Under the pieces are notes generated by a model. It was not told the origin of the DNA and searched no databases. It was given only the letters and a program-made list of their open reading frames with translations. 7,687 bases of DNA from positions 1 through 7,687 of the forward strand of contig DAIERN010000060.1 in assembly GCA_027346765.1 (NCBI GenBank), in the 5' to 3' direction. The translations under genes were made by a program, and so were the position numbers. Of this stretch, positions 1 to 7,073 are shown one piece after another. The DNA comes from Chloroflexota bacterium (GTDB lineage Bacteria > Chloroflexota > Limnocylindria > Limnocylindrales > CSP1-4). The stretch's first letter is position 1; each line of letters opens with the position of its first letter.

Positions 1-236
1 ACGCCTCTCTGCACCTCGCGGATGCTTCGCGCGGTCAGCGCGCGCTGCACGATGTACTGATTGAATCCCCAATAGACGAAATTGATGATCCAGATGCCCC
101 CGAACACGGCGGCCGTGCCGGGCAGGTATTTGTAATAGGGATTATCCGGCGACAGCACCATGTCGAAATGTCCGGCCAGCCGATGCGTCAAGGTATAAAA
201 ACCGGTGGCAAGGCCGGTGATGTCGTCGTTGCCGCC
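1..236 (-). CDS. Sodium/sugar symporter (SSS/SGLT family), internal fragment
   Basis: Read on the minus strand, this stretch is open and gives an unmistakable piece of a sodium:solute symporter of the SGLT type, a membrane carrier that couples Na+ entry to sugar uptake. Visible in order are a polar loop (GHFDMVLSPDNPYYKYLPG), a hydrophobic helix (TAAVFGGIWIINFVY), and the family signature YWGFNQYIVQRALTA followed by RSIREVQRG. In the Vibrio SGLT the corresponding N-x-x-Y-W residues line the sugar site, and they are kept here (N-F-V-Y-W). The gene runs off the left edge. On its N-terminal side the similarity stops near 230-240, where a transaldolase begins on the opposite strand. The frame stays open beyond that (an ATG sits at 279-281), but those residues (ERDRVALDEQLH) do not look like transporter sequence. 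GC here is about 59%, against about 70% to the right, so the fragment may come from another genome or a horizontally acquired gene. Confidence 0.8.
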
Positions 237-704
237 GACTGGGTGAAGCTGCTCGTCGAGCGCGACGCGATCGCGCTCCATCCTGACGCGGCCAACTGGG
301 CGGGCATCGCGGTCTTCAAGCGGGCCGTGCCCATCTTCCGCGAACGCGGCTACCGCGCCCGGCTCCTCGCCGCCGCATACCGCAGCGTGCTCCACTGGAC
401 GGAGCTCGTCGGCGGCGACGTGACGCTCACGATGCCGTTCGCCTGGCAGCAGCGCTTCGACGCGGCCGGGATCGAGCCGGAGTCCCGAATTAACCTGCCG
501 GTCGACGCAGACCTGGTCGCGGACCTCCTAGCGCGGATCCCCGACTTCCGCCGTGCCTACGAGCCCGACGGTATGACGCCTGCCGAGTTCGAATCGTTCG
601 GCCCCAGCGCCCGCACGCTGCGCGCCTTCATCAAGTCCTACCACGACCTGCAGGCCGCAATCCGCGACGTCTACCTGCCAGACCCGGACGCGAAGCCCGC
701 TTAG
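168..704 (+). CDS. Transaldolase, C-terminal part only (5'-truncated at a junction)
   Basis: The 178-residue reading frame matches the C-terminal part of the longer (roughly 350-400 residue) transaldolases, pentose-phosphate enzymes that move a dihydroxyacetone unit between sugar phosphates. Recognisable blocks are DWVKLLVERDAI and NWAGIAVFKRA (residues 24-53), GYRARLLAAAYRSVLHWTEL-type sequence with GGDVTLTMP (61-90), then PDFRRAYEPDGMTPAEFESFGP (125-146) and a final helix ending IRDVYLPDPD. The first 23 residues do not fit the family and lie over the opposite-strand symporter coding sequence, so the ATG at 168 is probably not a native start and the real homology begins near 237. The N-terminal barrel strands and the Schiff-base lysine are absent, so the product should be catalytically dead. 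Its TAG stop (702-704) overlaps the stop of the convergent regulator. Family assignment is fairly secure; status as a working gene is unlikely. Confidence 0.7.
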   Translation: MSGQPMRQGIKTGGKAGDVVVAADWVKLLVERDAIALHPDAANWAGIAVFKRAVPIFRERGYRARLLAAAYRSVLHWTELVGGDVTLTMPFAWQQRFDAAGIEPESRINLPVDADLVADLLARIPDFRRAYEPDGMTPAEFESFGPSARTLRAFIKSYHDLQAAIRDVYLPDPDAKPA

Positions 705-1360
705 CGGCCGTCCCAGCCTTCGAGGAGGCGCGTGGTGGCTTCCTCGAAATGGTGGCGCAGCGCGTCGGCGACCAGGCGCGCATCGCGCTTGTGGAGCGCG
801 TCGATGATCGGCGTGTGCAGGTTGGCGGTCCACTGCTCGTTTGCGCCCGGCGCCACGAGGGTGATGTAGGTCCGCTGGTACGGCTCGAGCGAGCGCCACA
901 CCCGCTGGAGGGCGTGGTTGCCCGACAGTGACAGCAGCCGCTCATGGAATTGCGTGTCGGCCAGGGCGACCGCGTGGCGGTCCTTCTTGGCGGCGGCTTT
1001 GCGCATGCGCGCGTGGAGGGCAGCCAGGTCGGCCAGGTCGGAGTCGGTCATCTTGGGCACACCCAGGCGGGCGCCCAGCACCTCGAGCTCAGTCCGCACC
1101 AAGTAGGCGTCGCGCATCTCGTCCGCGCTCGGGCGGCGGACGCGCGCCCCGCGAAAGGGCAGGATCTCGATCAGGCCAAGCGCCTCCAGGCCGCGCAACG
1201 CCTCACGGACGGGTGCCTGCGAAGTGCCCAGCTCGCGCGCCACGCGCGTTTCGACGATGCGCGTCTCCGGCGGGTAGCGGCCGGCGAAGATGTCCTGCAG
1301 CAGGCGCTCTTTGACCTGCTCGGCCAGGACGCTACGGACCAGCTCGGTGTCGGCGGTCAT
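701..1360 (-). CDS. GntR-family transcriptional regulator, FadR/FCD subfamily
   Basis: This encodes a 219-residue DNA-binding regulator. A winged helix-turn-helix occupies about residues 8-76, with the typical TRIVETRVARELGTSQAPVR and EALRGLEALGLI blocks and an R-G-A-R-V wing. A helical FCD ligand domain covers about 80-215. The four metal-ligand positions of FCD domains can be matched: D135 and H139 in ADTQFH, H182 in NLHTPI, and H203 or H204 in LRHHFEEA, so a metal-dependent small organic acid or sugar-acid effector is plausible. The frame is open upstream to 1519, but those residues are low-complexity and run into the toxin gene; the ATG at 1358-1360 gives the standard family N-terminus. 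No clear Shine-Dalgarno precedes it, and a GATTAT element lies five bases before the ATG, which would suit a leaderless transcript. The regulated genes are unknown. The adjacent transaldolase remnant hints at sugar metabolism, but only weakly. Confidence 0.9.
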   Translation of the reverse strand: MTADTELVRSVLAEQVKERLLQDIFAGRYPPETRIVETRVARELGTSQAPVREALRGLEALGLIEILPFRGARVRRPSADEMRDAYLVRTELEVLGARLGVPKMTDSDLADLAALHARMRKAAAKKDRHAVALADTQFHERLLSLSGNHALQRVWRSLEPYQRTYITLVAPGANEQWTANLHTPIIDALHKRDARLVADALRHHFEEATTRLLEGWDGR

Positions 1361-1363
1361 TCT

Positions 1364-1379
1364 CGATAATCGATGATCG
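1364..1379. promoter_or_regulatory. 16-bp imperfect palindrome, candidate autoregulatory operator of the GntR gene
   Basis: The half-sites CGATAATC and GATGATCG are inverted copies with one mismatch in eight, centred on ATCGAT, and lie three bases upstream of the regulator's ATG. The -10-like GATTAT read on the minus strand falls inside it, so a bound dimer would block transcription. A second inverted pair, CGCACG (1378-1383) and CGTGCG (1395-1400), lies just upstream. The site does not match the classic FadR consensus TGGTNNNACCA. Operator function is inference from symmetry and position. Confidence 0.35.
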
Positions 1380-1418
1380 CACGATCCGTGGCGACGTGCG
1401 CGTGCCAGCCGCGTGATA

Positions 1419-1829
1419 TCAGGCGCCGGGTGCGATGAGCTCAACCGATGGGAAATAGGTGCGGTAGCGCGTCGCGTCGCGGGTGAGCAGTCGATATCCC
1501 GCGATGGCGGCATGAGCACCGATGTAGAAGTCCGGAAGAGGCGATTGCCTTATGCCGCCACCCTGGCGATAGCGCAGGAATACCTTGCCGGCCAGGAAGG
1601 CGGCCTCCCAGGGCAGCTCTTCCCGCCGGTATAGGTCGGGCGGCAGAGCATCTTCGAGCGACTCGACCGTCTCGAATCCGATCGAGACCTCGGCATAGAC
1701 CAAGGCGTTGATCACGAGGATCGACTGATCGGCCGCCCGCTCGAGGGCGGTTTGCGACCACGAACCCCAGCCAGGGTCGTTGGTCACGACATCGAGCAGC
1801 ACGTTGCTGTCGACGAGCACCGGCGTCAT
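1419..1829 (-). CDS. PIN-domain ribonuclease toxin (VapC-like)
   Basis: The 136-residue protein is a single PIN domain, the Mg2+-dependent endoribonuclease fold of VapC toxins, which cut tRNA, rRNA or mRNA and arrest growth when their antitoxin is lost. The acidic residues of the active site are in place: D7 in LVDSNVLLD, E47 in VYAEVSIGF, D100 in SPLPDFYIGAHA and D118 in LLTRDATRY. Length and the closing YFPSVELIAP segment fit the family, so the toxin appears intact. Its ATG (1827-1829) overlaps the antitoxin stop as ATGA, implying translational coupling, and it has no Shine-Dalgarno of its own. It ends 58 bases before the GntR gene on the same strand. The target RNA cannot be told from sequence. 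Confidence 0.9.
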   Translation of the reverse strand: MTPVLVDSNVLLDVVTNDPGWGSWSQTALERAADQSILVINALVYAEVSIGFETVESLEDALPPDLYRREELPWEAAFLAGKVFLRYRQGGGIRQSPLPDFYIGAHAAIAGYRLLTRDATRYRTYFPSVELIAPGA

Positions 1830-2065
1830 GCGTTGTCGCGCGTGAGCGCCATGATCTCGTCCGTCGTCATCGAGACGTGTCCGGGAGCGCGGCGAAGGTG
1901 GCCAATGACCTTTGCACCGCGGCCAAGACGTCGCGTCGACCGCGCCTTGACGATGCGGACAGCATTGCGCTCGACAACGAAGTCAACTTCCGTGTCAGGC
2001 AGGAAGCCGGCCTTCTCTCGTACGGCCTGCGGGATCGTTACCTGGCCTTTCGACGTAATGCGCAT
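1826..2065 (-). CDS. AbrB/MazE-fold antitoxin (VapB-like)
   Basis: The 79-residue protein begins with the swapped-hairpin DNA-binding domain of the SpoVT/AbrB family: MRITSKGQVTIPQAVREKAG, then TEVDFVVERNAVRIVKA (residues about 25-41). Its C-terminal part (GHVSMTTDEIMALTR) would be the toxin-binding tail. It should neutralise the PIN toxin encoded immediately downstream and, with it, repress their shared promoter. The frame continues upstream to 2377 through the end of hemW, but the ATG at 2063-2065 is clearly right: it starts the domain and has a strong AAGGAG Shine-Dalgarno (2072-2077 on the plus strand) six bases before it. Stop and toxin start overlap by four bases. Confidence 0.9.
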   Translation of the reverse strand: MRITSKGQVTIPQAVREKAGFLPDTEVDFVVERNAVRIVKARSTRRLGRGAKVIGHLRRAPGHVSMTTDEIMALTRDNA

Positions 2066-2082
2066 CTGAGTCTCCTTCTTAC

Positions 2083-2099
2083 CGGTACGAATAATACCG
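2083..2099 (-). promoter_or_regulatory. Promoter -10 element inside an inverted repeat, candidate operator of the toxin-antitoxin operon
   Basis: On the minus strand, CGGTA and TACCG form a 5-bp inverted repeat with a 7-base spacer, and TATTAT (plus positions 2091-2096), one base off the TATAAT consensus, overlaps its upstream arm. Transcription would start near 2084, about 20 bases before the antitoxin ATG and just ahead of its Shine-Dalgarno. No good -35 box is seen. The overlap of -10 and symmetry is the layout expected for autorepression by an antitoxin-toxin complex. The assignment is inference. Confidence 0.45.
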
Positions 2100-2113
2100 C
2101 GCCAGGCGAGCTC

Positions 2114-2130
2114 GAAGCCCATTCGGCTTC
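2114..2130 (-). terminator. Weak hairpin just after hemW
   Basis: GAAGCC and GGCTTC pair as a 6-bp stem with a 5-base loop, beginning five bases after the hemW stop codon on the minus strand. There is no following U-tract, so it is at best a weak or factor-dependent terminator. Its placement between hemW and the toxin-antitoxin promoter fits a transcription boundary. Confidence 0.3.
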
Positions 2131-2135
2131 CGGGA

Positions 2136-3290
2136 TCAAACGGCCGGCAGCAGTCGGGCGAAGAGCTCGTTAGAAAGGAGCCGGCCACGGCGCGTGAGTC
2201 GGACGCCCGACCCGACCGACTCCAGCAGGCGCTGCTCCCTCCCCCAGTCGAGGACAGCCCCGAGCTCGCCGGTGGCCGACTTGACGCCCATGCTCGTTCG
2301 CAGGGCCAGGATCGCCCGCTCGGCCTGCGCAGTCGCGGGGTCACTCTCGTCGCGCGAACCAGGCGGCTGGCGGCCATCGGACAGGGCGGCCATGTAGGCG
2401 TCCAGCCGGGCGGCGTTCCAACGGCGAGTTTGAGCGCCGTCGAAGGCGTGGGCGCCGGGCCCGACCGCCTCCCAGGCGTCGCCGCGCCAGTAAGCCAGGT
2501 TGTGGCGGCTTTGCTTGCCGGGCAGCGACCAGTTCGAGAGCTCGTACCAGTTCAGGCCGGCCGCGGCGAAGGCGTCGTCAGCAATCTCGTACATATCGGC
2601 CGCGCGATCTGAGTCCTGCTCACCGACCGCCTGCCTGCGCCAGCTGGCCGCACCGCGCCGCATCGGCAGGTGGTCGTCACCGTCGGGGTCGTCGAGGGTC
2701 AGCGCGTAGGCACTGATGTGATCTGGCTCCAGGGCGAGCGTGCCAGCCAAGGTGTCACGCCACGACTCGATGGTCTGTGCGGGCACGTCGTACAGGAGGT
2801 CGAGGCTGATGTTGGCGAAGCCCGCGCGGCGCGCAGAGCGGACGGTTTCGACGATGTCTGCGGGCGCGTGGCGGCGGCCAAGCCGCTTCAGCTCGTCGGG
2901 GGCGAGGCTCTGCGCGCCCACGCTCAGCCGGTTCACGCCAGCGGCGCGGAATCCGGCAAGGTCGCCGCGCTAGCCGCCGCCGGGGTTGGCTTCGATCGTT
3001 ATCTCAGCGTCTCGTTTGATGCCAAACGCGGCACCAGCGGCGGCGAGCAGCCGCTCAACTTGCGCGGGGCTCATCAGTGATGGCGTGCCACCGCCCAGGT
3101 AGACGCTGCCCAGGTTCGCGCCGGGGACGGCGCGCAGGCTGATCTCGGTGACGAGCGCGTCGACCAGCGCGTCGATGCGGTTGGCGGGTCCGCGCGCGTC
3201 CTTGCCGCCGTAGACGACGAAGTCGCAGTACGGACAGACGGACACGCAGAACGGGAAGTGGACGTAGAGCGCGACGGGCGGCGTGGTCAT
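2136..3290 (-). pseudogene. hemW: HemW (radical SAM heme chaperone), interrupted by an in-frame TAG at 2970-2972
   Basis: HemW is the HemN-like radical SAM protein thought to bind heme and pass it to acceptor proteins; it is often mislabelled coproporphyrinogen oxidase. The sequence shows YVHFPFC with the 4Fe-4S cysteines C15, C19 and C22 (CxxxCxxC, then DF), VYLGGGTPS (63-71), and EANPGG (100-105). After the stop it continues as RGDLAGFRAAGVNRLSVGAQS, ISLDLLYDVP, YELSNW (249-254) and the HemW signature HNLAYW (263-268). A C-terminal winged-helix part ends in LLSNELFARLL. Both halves are in the same frame and total 383 residues plus the amber codon, the usual family length, so only one codon is wrong. 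Codon 107 is where relatives, as I recall, often have a polar or acidic residue; GAG to TAG would be a single change. The ATG overlaps the upstream stop as ATGA. It may be a true nonsense mutation, a sequencing error, or suppressed. TAG ends other genes here, so general recoding is unlikely. Confidence 0.85.
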
Positions 3291-4069
3291 TCGATGGGCC
3301 GCGGGTTGCTGCCGGGCGCGCGTTCGGGGACGACGTCGAGGCCGTCCGCATCTTCGGTCGCCTCGCTTTCCTCCTGCGTTTCATCCTCGGCCGCGGCGGT
3401 CGGCGTGACCTGGCCGGCGTGACCGGTGGCAACGAAGATCGCGAAGCGAGTCAGGGCGTGCGCCAGGAGCGCCGCACCAATGCCCCCGGTGATCACGGTC
3501 AGCATGCCGCTGAGGAGGCCCATCCCCAGCCATAGCGCGAGGAGGCTGCGCGGCCGGCCCGCGCCACCAAGTCGCGTCGCAAGCGCGTAGACCACAGCCT
3601 GGAACGCGACCGCGTACAAGGGCGGCCAGCTGGACCACAGCAGCAGGCCCAGCAGCACGCCGCGGAACGCCACTTCATCGATGAAGGCGGTCGCAACCGA
3701 GTTGAGCAACCCGACCGGGTACGCGGGCCCATCGGGCAAGTTGACGACGCCGAAGCGCCACCACGCGTAGACGAGGCCAGCCATCCCGCCGACGAACGCC
3801 AGCGCCAAACCCCACAGCAACGCGATTGGCTTGGGCTCGCCGAACCTCAGGTGGAGCAGCGCCTCGGGCTGGGCGAAGACGTAGTAGGTGACGACGATCA
3901 GCAGGATGCCCAGGCCATACCAGGTGAGGCGGCTCGCCCAGCCGCGCCAGTCGTTGACGTCGCGCTCGTCATCGAAGTCCGCGGCGCCAAATCGCCGCGC
4001 GTCAAACCGCAGGACGATCAGCAGGCCCAAAGCCGCGAGCGTCATCAGGTTGTCCAGCGACAGCGTCAC
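3287..4069 (-). CDS. CPBP/CAAX-type intramembrane protease-like protein
   Basis: This 260-residue membrane protein has helices at about residues 7-21, 48-66, 83-106, 118-145, 150-166, 176-195 and 196-216. It has the CPBP (Abi/CAAX protease) core block [13 protein letters not shown], where the family's E-E-x-x-x-R motif appears as D131-E132-x-x-x-R136. The second-motif histidine (FxxxH) is not seen: the matching helix reads FQAVV. The third region has H204 in [12 protein letters not shown]. Protease activity is therefore uncertain. After the last helix comes an acidic, probably cytoplasmic tail (residues 228-248, rich in E and D). I chose the GTG at 4067-4069: it follows the lepA stop by 14 bases and has a GAAGGGG Shine-Dalgarno just ahead. 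The frame upstream of it is only the shadow of lepA; an ATG at residue 9 is an alternative. Its stop overlaps the hemW start as ATGA, so lepA, this gene and hemW look co-transcribed. Confidence 0.8.
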   Translation of the reverse strand: MTLSLDNLMTLAALGLLIVLRFDARRFGAADFDDERDVNDWRGWASRLTWYGLGILLIVVTYYVFAQPEALLHLRFGEPKPIALLWGLALAFVGGMAGLVYAWWRFGVVNLPDGPAYPVGLLNSVATAFIDEVAFRGVLLGLLLWSSWPPLYAVAFQAVVYALATRLGGAGRPRSLLALWLGMGLLSGMLTVITGGIGAALLAHALTRFAIFVATGHAGQVTPTAAAEDETQEESEATEDADGLDVVPERAPGSNPRPIE

Positions 4070-4083
4070 CCCGCGGCCCCTTC

Positions 4084-5901
<1,818 letters not shown>

Positions 5902-6000
5902 TGGCAGTCTATCGAGAGCGACCCCACAGGCGGGACAGGCGGTCGGTACGCGTTGGCCGACGTGGGCTGATACCATCCTGCGTCGCGCGCCCTTGGCGCC
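5902..6000. promoter_or_regulatory. Divergent lepA/rpsT promoter region
   Basis: These 99 bases must carry promoters for both directions. For rpsT there is an extended -10-like TG-A-TACCAT (5968-5976) with no convincing -35, predicting a start near 5983. For lepA only the TAGACT element close to the ATG is visible. A short inverted pair GTCGG/CCGAC (5942-5946, 5957-5961) lies between them. All assignments are by eye. Confidence 0.35.
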
Positions 6001-6720
6001 ATGAACACCCGAAGACGTACGAATCCGAGGTTTTACGACTTGGCTCATTCCCAGCGCGGTTGGACCGGCGCCCGCACTCCGTCGGCCATCAAGCGCGTCC
6101 GCCAGACCGCCCGCAAGCGCGTTATCAATCAGCCCCGCCGCGCCCAGGCGAAGACGCTCGTGGCCAAGGCGATGACCGTTGCCGGCGAGACCCAGAACGG
6201 CGCGTCAAATGATCAGCTCCAGGACGCGGTGCAGCGCGCCGTTTCCGCGCTCGATCTGGCTGCGAAGAGCGGCGCGATCCATCGCAACGCCGCCAATCGG
6301 CGCAAGAGCCGGCTGATGAACAAGGTCAACGCCGCGATCGGTGGGACGGGCGTATCCGCCCCGTCGCATGCCGTGCGCTCTACCGGCAAGGCCGCTGCCG
6401 CCAAGGAGGCCAAGGCGCGCATCGCTGCCGGCCGCGCGGCGAAGGCGAAGGGCGCTCAGACCGCGGCAGGCAAGGCGCGCGCCGCGCTGTCGCGCTCATC
6501 GCGTGACGCCGCCAGCGAGAAGCCCGCGACCACGGCTGCCGCGCCAAAGACGACAGCCGCTGCCAAGACTTCGGCCAAGCCCGCCGCGAAAGCCGCGTCC
6601 AAGACTTCGGCCAAGCCGGCCGCGAAGACCACGGCCAAGCCGGCCGCGAAGTCGAGCGCCAAGACCGCCGCCAAGACCGCCGCCAAGTCGGCCGCGAAGA
6701 AGCCCGCCGCCAAGAAGTAG
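6001..6720 (+). CDS. rpsT: Ribosomal protein bS20 with a long histone H1-like lysine/alanine-rich tail
   Basis: S20 is a primary 16S rRNA-binding protein of the 30S subunit. The S20 core spans about residues 26-113 of 239: [21 protein letters not shown]-type helices, [35 protein letters not shown]. Ordinary S20 proteins are about 85-90 residues. Here about 125 more follow: first an Ala/Lys/Arg-rich part (129-170), then a low-complexity run of KPAAK, KTSAK, KTAAK and KSAAK units (174-239) ending KKPAAKK. Such tails occur on linker histones and on some actinobacterial HU proteins and would bind nucleic acid. The DNA keeps high GC and codon-level repeats through to the TAG stop, with no frame break. 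The start is uncertain: ATG 6001 lacks a Shine-Dalgarno, while a TTG at 6040 has CGAGG nine bases ahead and would give a more usual N-terminus ([18 protein letters not shown] after the initiator Met). Confidence 0.9.
   Translation: MNTRRRTNPRFYDLAHSQRGWTGARTPSAIKRVRQTARKRVINQPRRAQAKTLVAKAMTVAGETQNGASNDQLQDAVQRAVSALDLAAKSGAIHRNAANRRKSRLMNKVNAAIGGTGVSAPSHAVRSTGKAAAAKEAKARIAAGRAAKAKGAQTAAGKARAALSRSSRDAASEKPATTAAAPKTTAAAKTSAKPAAKAASKTSAKPAAKTTAKPAAKSSAKTAAKTAAKSAAKKPAAKK
6535..6718 (+). repeat. Degenerate coding repeats in the rpsT tail (36-bp and shorter units)
   Basis: Within the tail-coding part, AAGACTTCGGCCAAGCC recurs exactly 36 bases apart (6565 and 6601), encoding [12 protein letters not shown] and [12 protein letters not shown]. 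Shorter GCCAAGCCGGCCGCGAAG and AAGACCGCCGCC units follow. This points to growth by in-frame tandem duplication or slippage. Confidence 0.8.
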
Positions 6721-7073
6721 TCGTCCGCACTCGGGCAGCGGGCTCTGGGCCGCCGCAGCCAGATCGCCACTCGAGTCTGGCGCCCAAAGGCACGGAGCGC
6801 CCGAGCCAGGGCATTTGCCATGCTCGACACGCTGGGCGTGTCAACGGACCACCGAGCACGCCCAACCACCGCCGCGCGCTGTCGCGCTTCGAGTCAAACG
6901 CGGGGCGCTGTGCGCAGCTGACAGCTGACGGTCGCCTTTAAGGACCTGGAGGGGGCCGCGATCGCCCAGAATGCCGTCCGCCGGTCGATTCATTCGCTGC
7001 GCGTGTCACAAAGCTGCCGGATGGGGCTGGGCGCCAGCGACCTTGGACCGCTCCGGCGATGCGCGCCTTGGCC
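6721..7073. other. Gene-free convergent intergenic region
   Basis: This 353-base stretch lies between rpsT (plus) and the membrane-protein gene (minus), whose 3' ends face each other. I find no credible gene, tRNA or U-tract terminator. It holds two overlapping hairpins at 6826-6864, a small GCGCG/CGCGC hairpin (6874-6887, 4-base loop), and a tandem 7-mer CAGCTGA (6915-6928). A 33-codon frame from the ATG at 6820-6822 has no ribosome site or family resemblance. Confidence 0.5.
6826..6864. terminator. Overlapping, mutually exclusive hairpins, possible bidirectional termination site
   Basis: GACACGC and GCGTGTC (6826-6832, 6836-6842) form a perfect 7-bp stem with a 3-base loop. TGGGCGTG and CACGCCCA (6833-6840, 6857-6864) form a perfect 8-bp stem with a 16-base loop. 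The two share GCGTG and cannot form together. No U-tract follows on either strand, so intrinsic termination is doubtful despite the fitting position between convergent genes. Confidence 0.3.

Noticed and set aside
1361..1519. N-terminal extension of the GntR regulator to an ATG at 1519
   Set aside because: The extra 53 residues are low-complexity, run through the end of the toxin gene, and precede a standard family N-terminus.
2066..2377. N-terminal extension of the antitoxin frame to 2377
   Set aside because: It lies within hemW in another frame, and a strong Shine-Dalgarno marks the ATG at 2063-2065.
2136..3290. Genome-wide reassignment of TAG as the cause of the hemW stop
   Set aside because: TAG ends the transaldolase and rpsT frames at natural C-termini and no other gene here has internal TAG codons.
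5902..6048. Open extension upstream of the lepA ATG containing CPACG, suggestive of a zinc knuckle
   Set aside because: LepA proteins start near [12 protein letters not shown] and the 605-residue length is already normal; the extension would run over the divergent rpsT start.
6721..6760. Intrinsic terminator directly after rpsT
   Set aside because: Only a weak GCGG/CCGC stem can be drawn and there is no U-tract.
6456..6869. Minus-strand 137-codon frame rich in Ala, Leu and Val that looks like a membrane protein
   Set aside because: It is the reverse complement of the Lys/Ala-rich rpsT tail; its repeats mirror those codons.
6820..6921. 33-codon plus-strand frame from the ATG at 6820
   Set aside because: There is no Shine-Dalgarno, it contains the hairpin repeats, and the translation resembles nothing known.
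6870..6930. Possible tRNA suggested by a TTCGAGTC string
   Set aside because: No flanking T-stem pairing, anticodon arm or acceptor stem could be built around it.
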